This document shows positions 8,260 through 14,867 of a DNA stretch of 14,867 nucleotides, in pieces (the first letter of the stretch is position 1; each line of letters starts with the position of its first letter). Location: NCBI RefSeq assembly GCF_000003605.2, contig NW_003106596.1, positions 248,410 to 263,276 on the forward strand, in the 5' to 3' direction. Position numbers and translations under genes: made by a program. The notes under the pieces are model-generated. The model was not told the origin of the DNA and made no database searches. It saw nothing but the letters and a program-made list of their open reading frames with translations. Source of the stretch: Saccoglossus kowalevskii. Lineage: Eukaryota; Hemichordata; Enteropneusta; Harrimaniidae.

Positions 8260-9861
8260 GAACCACGACTTCAAGTAATTAAATTAAAGTAACCACAAAG
8301 TTCACGTATAAAAGCTTAAAGGAACAGCAGAGAAACAAAAGTGTTAAACACTTGCCTGTGATTCAGACACTATCTGCACATTATCAGGCATGCTATTATA
8401 ACAATCTAATCTTTAACAATCTTTGATACAGTAGTGCATACGCCACAGCAATAATCTGACAGTCAATCGTACATCAAAGAAATATAGAGGTAGTTGTATC
8501 CTTTGTGTGGTTTGCAGCTCCACATTCATTCTTGAGTGTTTTGTTATTTTGTGAGCAATTTTCTCGATAATGTACCTGGACCAGCCTGCGTATGGAGTTG
8601 TCATCATTCATGCTTTAGTTTTGTAATTACAGTCCGTCCGTCAAACCTGTCAAACAAATTATCGGTAGCATGTCAGTAGTCATTTGACCGTAACTAGAAA
8701 ACAAAGGTAGATTGCGAACGTCCAAGGCAATTCATGAAGCCATTCACGTGTCTGAAAGTGTTAAAAAAACAGCGTTTTCAATGAACAAAATAGCGAAATT
8801 GTCTGTCGGGTGATTCCTTGAACAAAAAAATATGTCGGATGTACTGCCATATTCGTATATATTTAAGAATTCAGATTATGCATAGATTTTTATAGTAGCA
8901 TTGCTCAGTAACATTTGGAAAATGGTGTCTATCAATTTTAAATCTTCTTTTTCCTGTTGCTACCTTAAACGTGTGAAGAAATAGAAGTAAATTGGCGAAA
9001 TGCATTCTGTTTGGTGATCGGCTGTGCAAAGTCAGCTTGACATGATTAGTAATCAACACCGCACTGGATATACATGTCATCGCCGCCGACTCGCTAAAGT
9101 GAAGTACTTGAAGTAGATCGTTTACTTGCATATGAATATTATTAAACTAACATGGTCACATCGGATGGATCGGAAAGTTGTTTTTTTGGTCTTTATGGTT
9201 GGAAAGCCTTATGCACTCACTGCTGAACCCGGCAATTATGGGACGAGATTTATTTACTTGTATCCGCAAAACTGTGATGATTGTTGATATACTACTGTCC
9301 TAGATGAAATGATCTATTCTGGTCACGTAAAGCTTGCACGTATATTTGCCACACAATCAACACGAATCTACTCAGTAGACTGTTAGACAGCCGGCCTCGG
9401 GCCCGTTTCTCAGCACCATAAATTAGCTTAATTTGACTAATTTTATGGAAATAACAATCTCCCAAACTGGAACGAAGATAACAGATATAAAAGCCTATTG
9501 CCTTGCAATATGTTAATGGTCGTGCAAGGTTCATCCCGTGACTACTGATCTCGAGATATGTATTAATAGTTAAGAACATGTCAGTTTGTGGTCCCATGTT
9601 TTTGTCAATGCGTTGTATGTTGGCAGAACGTCTCACCTAAATTGAATATATGTTAATATAGCCCTCAAGGCTCGATTATTCGGATTTTACTCACGGGATT
9701 GTTAACAATTATTGTACGCCTGTCACGAAGTCTGGACATTTGCAATTTAGAATATTTAATAAAGCTCATGGCAATGATTTCGTATTATAAAAGAATAATT
9801 AATACGCCAAATATACATACTGTATAATAACTGATAAATATGCACCATAACAAATTTTTAG
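8260..9861. other. Non-coding stretch
   Basis: No gene is supported. Minus-strand frames at 8413-8607, 8871-9131 and 9292-9636 (64, 86 and 114 codons) show no recognisable motifs, no splice-supported limits and random-looking composition. TATAAAAG occurs at 8307 and 9486 without initiators at the right spacing. Confidence 0.5.
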
Positions 9862-10084
9862 CAGAGGCGGCGGCACGACATTTTGCATGGGAGGCGAGAT
9901 CTTCTCACCAACCTCACGTCGAAGACGCGACCTTACTAAGCGGTCCGTGGGCATGCTCCCCCTATTTCCTGCATTTCGAGGGACAGATTTTGCTGACACA
10001 AAGGGTTTCAGCTTGATTTTGGAGGGGCGACGCTTCCAACAAGTGTTCGAGGGGTGAACTCCCCCATATATGCCGCCGCCACTG
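9862..10084. mobile_element. Putative non-autonomous DNA transposon (MITE) with CAGTGGCG-type terminal inverted repeats
   Basis: The left end CAGAGGCGGCGGCAC (9862-9876) and the reverse complement of the right end, CAGTGGCGGCGGCAT (10084 back to 10070), match at 13 of 15 bases. The 223-base interior is clearly GC-richer than its flanks and contains G- and C-rich runs next to both ends (GGGAGGCGAG on the left, GGGGTGAACTCCCCC on the right). This is the look of many invertebrate hAT-like MITEs whose ends begin CAGTGGCG. No transposase is encoded; the overlapping minus-strand frames (100 and 70 codons) have no family resemblance. Flanking bases (ATTTTTAG on the left, CATAGTAA on the right) show no clear 8-base target duplication, so the copy is old or its ends are slightly misplaced. 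Confidence 0.5.
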
Positions 10085-10658
10085 CATAGTAACCATGGCA
10101 ATCGACCTCCGCCAGTAACTACTGAACTTATTGTTTGAGATAGAAAGATAATCCCTTGGGTGAAATAGACGCACTTGATTAGAGTTGCCGGCTACGCTTA
10201 GTTATTGGGAATTATGATTAAGTGTCACGATTACCAATTATTTTGTTCTAGACCTTTCGACGCATGCCAACACAGTGACAAAGGTTGAACAGTATAAGAA
10301 AAAATAATTGCTTAGCCAAACAAAACATTCAAAAAAGCATCATGCTTAGCAATACGGTTACCACGATGAACATGGTTTAAATTTTACCATGGCCGCTTTG
10401 ACGTGTATCACTCGTCAACCCATGCGTAACTGCCTGCGTAAATATCTCGTAATATGTATAATAGTAAACTAATTTTTGCCTAGTATGTTATATGGTTATG
10501 ACACTCGTTTAAATGTTATAGGATAGGATTGTGTGTCATTTGGTTGTGGGAAGTGTTAGCTTAAAGCGCCGCAGTTGCCACACTGCGCCGTGTTGGATGT
10601 GAATACCACACGAACGTATACAACGCATGTTGATAAAATACATTGTTTGTTTACACGC

Positions 10659-10691
10659 TATAAAAAGGCGCGCAGAGTAACTACCGTGGCA
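10659..10691 (+). promoter_or_regulatory. Possible TATA promoter (TATAAAAAGG plus initiator-like CA)
   Basis: TATAAAAA at 10659-10666 is followed by GGCGCGC, a GC-flanked TATA typical of active promoters. At 32 bases from its first T is A at 10691, in the context GCACTTT, a partial fit to the loose initiator YYANWYY. The first ATG downstream begins a 14-codon frame MNMRESQETFEKSP, so there is no obvious product unless splicing follows. A GC-rich inverted repeat lies 70-90 bases upstream. Low confidence. Confidence 0.2.
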
Positions 10692-11587
10692 CTTTAAAAT
10701 CAAATATAATCCATAAAGTTTTATTGGGCTTGCTCTGAACTATTATATCAAATATATAATGGTATGAATATGCGCGAATCGCAGGAAACGTTTGAGAAAT
10801 CGCCCTGATTCACACCTGTTTGGAATTACTGCGGAAGCGATTTTTTGCGAATCCAGGAACTTTGGATTAGAAGGAAATATGAGCATATAATCGAATGGGA
10901 AGTCGAAACGATTGCCAGCATTCGGGAGCTGCAACTTCAGTATGATTGATTTCAAAGTGCATCTTAAAAACGGCGAATTAATTTAAATATTTTTATTCTG
11001 TATTGCATTTTGATATACAAACTACATTATTATTATTTTTACTTATGTTTGTACGATGCGGCATGACACAAAACCGTAGTGTGGTTTGATTTTATGGTAC
11101 GTACCCGTAAATCTAAACGCATGTACATTTTCACCCCAAATTAGCTGATTTGGGCGTCAGTATTGACAACATTTTCAGTTCACAATGCATCGCAATCCAG
11201 CGTGCATATCAACGTGCAATATCGGGCAGCGGTTGTCATGTAGTGCTCGTCAGAACTGTGGGTGAACAGGAAATGCAATTTTATACACACGTTGTATACG
11301 TCGCATGAGGGGACCGTCTCAAACACATCGCAACGACCACCGTCTTTTAACCAAGTAGTAATGTTGGCGCCCACTCTTTTCAAGAAAGGCTAGAATTAAC
11401 AACACATTCTCAAGTTTTAATCAATTGATGTCAATCATACACAGCGAGATATTTGTTGGTAAAAATCTGAAATAAATTGATGACCAACCAGGTTCGTTTC
11501 TACCCTCAATCATGATGCAGTTGAAATGTTATTTTATAAAATATATAGATATACACATTTTTTCTCATAGTACTTACGAGTTATAAA

Positions 11588-11599
11588 TGCGCATGCGCA
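11588..11599. promoter_or_regulatory. Perfect NRF-1/Ewg-type palindromic site TGCGCATGCGCA
   Basis: The 12 bases match the known NRF-1 consensus YGCGCAYGCGCR at every position, within a 14-base perfect palindrome (11587-11600). In insects the orthologous factor is Erect wing. A GC-only site like this is unlikely by chance in such AT-rich surroundings. A near match (11 of 12, CGCACATGCGCG) is at about 13075-13086. NRF-1 sites are usually promoter-proximal, yet I see no exon beside it, so an unannotated transcription start nearby should be considered. Confidence 0.45.
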
Positions 11600-12099
11600 T
11601 CCACGTAGTTCATTATTTACCAAATACACGAGACCACTTTAGTTATCGATTATTATATTCGATTACTATTCAATGTGCGCAGGAGCATGATTAATACCCG
11701 GAGCACTAGCGACTGCAATTAAATACGTACTAGATTAAAAATGGAAACTCCTGGGTGCAATAACATCCATTGCCAAATTACGCTGGAAAATAAGTTAGTT
11801 ATATCCATGTCAAGGTGGATTACAATTAATCAAATTAGATTTCAAATGATTAAAAAAAATAATCATCGATGTCTCTCGTTAAGTAATGTACACTGTTGAA
11901 TAATTTGTTATCTAGTGAGATGCCGATGGGATTGTTAGGCTTATGGTCGTGGTCGCGTTTTGATCATTATTATGCTTAATTTATACTTAAATTATTTAAA
12001 TCTGTAATGTATATTTATCGATACATTATATGCATTTAGGTAAGGCAAATAACGTAAACTCATTTATATATAATAATATAATATGTTTTGGTGTAACAC

Positions 12100-12365
12100 A
12101 TTAATTCATTGGTAAGTCCCGAGTTTAAGTTTCACTCGTGGTCGACCCCTAACCTGGGTGAGTATTCAATAGGAAGGCCAAAGCCCTGAGATTCAGTCAC
12201 TTGCGGATCCAACTGCGAGGTAAACTTTGTTAAGGTCCAATGAATATTGTGTTCAACCGGGCCTGCCAGTGAGTGGTTAACGCGGTTTGATGGTCACACA
12301 GCTCAGTCACGTCGCAGAATGTTGCCTTTGTATTATGGATAGATTGATAAATAAATTATTAAATA
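12100..12365 (+). mobile_element. Possible SINE-like retroposon, degraded
   Basis: A 220-base GC-richer block stands out from AT-rich flanks and ends in an A/T-rich tail (GATAAATAAATTATTAAATAAT, read from about 12345 to 12366). Near its start, GAGTTTAAGTTTCACTC (12120-12136) could be a decayed tRNA-type B box: most differences from GGTTCGAATCCCACTC are C-to-T or G-to-A transitions. It also forms a CGAGT/ACTCG stem. No good A box was found and no target duplication was identified. Element-like, but not proven. Confidence 0.3.
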
Positions 12366-12920
12366 ATTGAATTAGATATTGAAGTTTTCTTGGTGTACAA
12401 TTATTGCTTGCCCAATAAAAAGAGACAACAGTGACACACAGTGTCCCAAACAACCGTCTGAAATTGATTCATTGGTTCAATACTTTAGTTATGGACTCTT
12501 AAGGTCACGTGCTTGCTATTTGAACAAATCACTTAGTTCAAACAATGTACTTAAAATCAAAGAATACATATTCCGTGCTCTCGACGACATTGCGTGAAAT
12601 CGGAAAACTAGACTTTTGTCCATGCACAACAAAATGATTTCTATACTTCTGCATGTCACTTTGCCCAAAGCAGCGGCTAGTTTGTGAAAACTTGGGTAAA
12701 CTTTGAACTTGAGGGACGGAAGACTGTAGTCAATGCTCGAGATATTTGATTGAATGTTTGACTCATGTAATTTTTCAGAAATGTCCATTGTTTTTACCAA
12801 CTTTCCTGGAGGTGGAGTCGCCAGCCTCGTTCAAGGACAATACAGACAATGGTGCTGTTAATCACACAATTTATGTTTGAATAATTGCACACAGTTTTCA
12901 CCTTGCGACATTCAATTCCT
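12366..12920. other. Non-coding stretch with one weak exon-like segment
   Basis: The overlapping frames at 12379-12597 (plus) and 12516-12800 (minus) are not recognisable and probably arise by chance. A 3' splice-like TAATTTTTCAG ends at 12778. In the phase left by the 2251 donor it opens 27 codons (reading EMSIVFTNFPGGGVASL at the start) before TAA. The only donor-like site inside is weak (GAG|GTGGAG), so I do not annotate it as an exon. Confidence 0.4.
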
Positions 12921-12979
12921 TCAAAACCAATATGTCATATTCTCTTGAAACAAAAGAGAATATGACATATTGGTTTTGA
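12921..12979. repeat. Perfect 26-bp inverted repeat with a 7-base loop
   Basis: The left arm 12921-12946 and the right arm 12954-12979 are exact reverse complements over 26 bases, separated by GAAACAA (12947-12953). Just outside the left arm, GACATTCAA is separated from the arm by what looks like a 9-base insertion (TTCCTTCAA). If that is skipped, the outer bases also pair with TTGAATGAC on the right. A perfect arm pair of this length without mismatches is either recent (template-switch or fold-back duplication) or kept by selection as an RNA hairpin. Confidence 0.9.
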
Positions 12980-14296
12980 ATGACAATTTCTAGTTGCGAT
13001 TAACGTACGAACAAGCGAACAAACAAACCAACAAATGCAAATATGCGTGCACTTTGAACTTATTATGCTAATTACGCACATGCGCGTTATCGTAGTTGAT
13101 TAATATCATTTGTGTACGACCAGCAAATATTCAGGAAAAGTTATAATATAGTGTGTATGAAATAATACAAATATATTCTTTGTATTTAAACTCGATAACC
13201 AGATAATACAGCTATTTTTACAAAGTCAAGTTTCTTTTCAGAAAGAATGTTTCAGATATTGCTCGGTATCTCATAGCAACAAGCATACTGTGATTATTTA
13301 CATGCACGGTGACAGAAACATCACTTGGGATCAACGCCACTACCCCAAACATAACCTAGTTTGTCTTTGCGGAGTCATTGCCACACCCGACAGTGGGTGT
13401 GGTGTGGCCTGTCTATTGGCCATCGTTCGTAATGTCACTATACATGTACGATTTCAGATCGAATTGAGATTGAAATGACTCTTACCATTGTTCGCGGCAT
13501 ACGTCATACCTGGTATCTTTCATTACGCAACTTAGGCAAGTACTGACACGTCATCACCGATTAGAGGATAATTAGGATTTATGTGCTATTTATTGCATTT
13601 TGCATGAAAGACGTGTCGGCGGCTACTAACAATTCAATTTGTCGCGCTAGTTTACGTGTGAACCAAGTCAGTTTTTCAGTCGCCATGTGACCGATGGGAA
13701 CATTTAATTTCCGGCGTGCCTTCGCCTGGGGAGGGGGGGGGTAACCTTGACATCAATTCTCGGGTCTGAGCTTTGAACAATTTCCACTGTCTCGGGAGTA
13801 TTTTTTCCGCCTAACCTGTTAGCCTCGTTCGAAGACTCAGTAGGGGCGAATTACGTAACGAGAGACTGTCCTTCGCATTTTCACATATTTATTAACATTA
13901 TTAAGCTAAATTGAATTGGATTGTCGGAATGACAGTATTGTTCAATCAAAGTTAGTTTGATATGATGTCCATTTTTACCGAGTGTATGCAATTTATGTCA
14001 GCGCCTGTCACATACCACTTTCATCTTAGAAGCTGGGTTTGCAACATTTTGGTTTATACGGACACGCCGACGTTCATTCGCCGTTTATACCGGGATCGAC
14101 ATTTCCGCTCAAAGCTGTCTATTCCCGGGCGAGATAAATATTTTACTTCGTCTATTATTGTTGTTAGGATACCGATTAATTTGTGCATTTAATTTATAAT
14201 TATACATTAAGAATCATGGACACACATATTACATCTGAGCGGCGCATAATAACGATGCACGATCACTCATTTACACTTCTGTCCTTGAATTTTCAG
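12980..14296. other. Non-coding stretch before the candidate downstream exon
   Basis: No gene is supported; frames at 13290-13478 and 13962-14192 are short and unrecognised. It holds a CAAA-rich segment at about 13010-13036, an 8-base GC-rich inverted repeat at 13381-13402, and a G-rich run GGGGAG9 ending at 13741. Several 3' splice-like sequences (TTTCTTTTCAG ending at 13241, GTTTTTCAG ending near 13680) lead into stops within a few codons in the expected phase. Confidence 0.45.
13381..13402. repeat. GC-rich hairpin with CACCC boxes
   Basis: CCACACCC (13381-13388) and GGGTGTGG (13395-13402) are perfect 8-base reverse complements around a 6-base loop GACAGT. Each arm contains a CACCC-type box, the known target class of Sp/KLF zinc-finger proteins. 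GTGTGGC at 13403-13408 allows an alternative pairing with the left arm. It could act as a binding site pair or a small RNA hairpin; neither is shown. Confidence 0.5.
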
Positions 14297-14523
14297 ACGC
14301 CGACAAGCCAGACCAATTGCTTATTTTAAAATACATATTTAATCGTTTATCGGCATTAGCGTTTCGCGCAGTTGGGAAAAGTAGCTACTTAACAGAATGT
14401 CAACATAGGAAACGAGGTTTGCCGTCAGTCACAACAGCGAACGAATACAATCTCCAATGCACGTCATTGATGACTGCCTTTGCAAAGCCATTGCAATTTT
14501 TGATAGCAGCCGTGCTCAGTTAA
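14297..14523 (+). CDS. Candidate downstream (terminal) exon, phase-compatible with the 2251 donor
   Basis: A good 3' splice site (CTTCTGTCCTTGAATTTTCAG, AG at 14295-14296) opens a frame that, joined in phase 1 to the first coding exon, completes an Asp codon. It then reads ADKPDQLLILKYIFNRLSAL and continues to TAA at 14521-14523, about 75 codons. No plausible donor lies inside, so it would be the last coding exon, giving a protein of about 272 residues. Against this: the intron would be 12 kb, the later part of the frame has no clear coding flavour, no polyadenylation signal stands out directly after it, and the chance of one such phase-compatible frame in the window is not negligible. I do not recognise the sequence. 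Confidence 0.2.
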
Positions 14524-14543
14524 TCGAAGTTGCCTTGAACTGG

Positions 14544-14605
14544 TATAAAAGGGTCAGCCAGTCTGTGATATTCAGAAAGGACTGGCCCCATTTAGACGTG
14601 CGTTG
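14544..14605 (+). promoter_or_regulatory. Candidate TATA/initiator core promoter
   Basis: TATAAAAG at 14544-14551 is followed by GGG, and TTCAGAA places a candidate +1 A at 14574, exactly 30 bases from the first T of the TATA box. That is the normal arthropod spacing. The initiator matches TCAG of the TCAKTY consensus. Positions +29 to +32 read GTTG, a partial downstream-promoter-element match. Two mutually exclusive GC-rich hairpins (GGAGGC/GCCTCC at 14617-14632, GCGGG/CCCGC at 14621-14635) lie in the predicted leader, and the first ATG is at 14692. Thus a second gene may start here and run off the window. Confidence 0.35.
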
Positions 14606-14867
14606 ATAGTTATAACGGAGGCGGGTGCCTCCCGCGCTGACGATACCAATTAGGAAACCAAAACGTCAACATTTAATAGCCAGTTATCAGTATGGAGTCC
14701 GTCAGTTGGTAATGATAATTATATTTTATGTATTTTAACGAACAACAGTTTGCTTCAGTGTTATATTAGAAGTTAATAGTGGCATATCGAATGCTTCCAT
14801 GTACTAGTCGTAGATGTGTATTAAAATTGAAGGTGTGTGTGTGAGTGAGATATTATTCTTTATGGAC
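14606..14867. other. Possible 5' leader and beginning of an unseen gene, or non-coding DNA
   Basis: If the promoter at 14544-14574 is real, this would be leader. The first ATG at 14692 reads MESVSW and then stops, but a GTAATG donor-like site overlaps the last codon (about 14707-14712), so a very short first coding exon is possible, as in some arthropod secreted-protein genes. After about 14715 the sequence is AT-rich, with a TGTGTGTGTGAGTGAGA simple run near the window end. Confidence 0.25.

Larger units (their letters stand above)
10085..12099. other. Non-coding stretch with isolated regulatory-like motifs
   Basis: No coding segment is supported. It holds a short GC-rich inverted repeat CGCAGT/ACTGCG (10570-10575 and 10582-10587), a TATA box about 70 bases after it (10659), and the NRF-1-type palindrome at 11588. 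The rest is AT-rich and featureless by eye. Confidence 0.5.

Noticed and set aside
9292-9636. 114-codon minus-strand frame
   Set aside because: No motif, no splice-supported limits and no membrane or domain pattern. A frame this size is borderline for chance in the window.
9799-10174. Minus-strand frames of 100 and 70 codons
   Set aside because: They overlap the inverted-repeat-bounded MITE-like element, overlap each other in different frames and show no family resemblance.
12779-12859. Short frame after a good acceptor, in phase with the 2251 donor
   Set aside because: Only 27 codons before a stop, and the sole internal donor (GAG|GTGGAG) is weak. Expected by chance among several acceptor-like sites.
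13727-13741. GGGGAG9 run as a G-quadruplex or special signal
   Set aside because: Essentially a homopolymer. It lacks four spaced G tracts on clear loops and is prone to sequencing-length error.

Overview
This window looks like nuclear DNA from an invertebrate animal, most likely an arthropod and probably an insect. Four things suggest this: AT-rich DNA in which CG dinucleotides are still common, spliceosomal exon borders, an insect-style non-LTR retrotransposon fragment, and TATA/initiator promoter motifs of the arthropod type. Nothing is bacterial in layout: there are no dense ORFs, operons or ribosome binding sites. The assignment is by eye and stops at 'invertebrate, probably arthropod'.

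The one feature I would call a real host gene part is an exon on the plus strand at 1553-2251. It has a strong 3' splice site (AG at 1551-1552), a 110-base 5' leader with a well-placed short upstream ORF, a start codon at 1663, 196 complete codons of a charged, mostly disordered protein I do not recognise, and an AG|GTGAGT donor at 2251/2252. The intron is in phase 1. If the gene continues inside the window, the best phase-compatible acceptor is at 14296, opening a 75-codon frame to a stop at 14523. That would make most of the window a single 12-kb intron. The link is tentative.

Region by region: 1-1551 is upstream or intron sequence with an AT-rich inverted repeat. 1553-2251 is the exon. 2252-4880 is non-coding with a cAMP-response-element palindrome and a cluster of nuclear-receptor-like half-sites. 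About 4880-5690 is a 5'-truncated, mutated jockey/CR1-like LINE on the minus strand. 5700-7150 is non-coding. 7151-7702 (minus) is an unexplained 183-codon open frame. 7894-8140 is a long CAAA/TAAA microsatellite with an internal strand flip. 8215-8259 is a stem-loop. 9862-10084 is a GC-richer element bounded by CAG(A/T)GGCGGCGGCA(C/T) inverted ends, probably a MITE. 11588-11599 is a perfect NRF-1/Ewg-type palindrome. About 12100-12365 is a possible SINE-like retroposon. 12921-12979 is a perfect 26-bp inverted repeat with a 7-base loop. 14297-14523 is the candidate downstream exon, and 14544-14574 is a TATA plus initiator pair.

The features do not form a pathway. The picture is one gene fragment in a large intronic or intergenic stretch with old transposable elements and scattered regulatory-looking motifs. 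I found no convincing new multi-gene system. The most worthwhile leads are the perfect inverted repeat, the candidate distant exon, the 183-codon frame and the strong upstream ORF.
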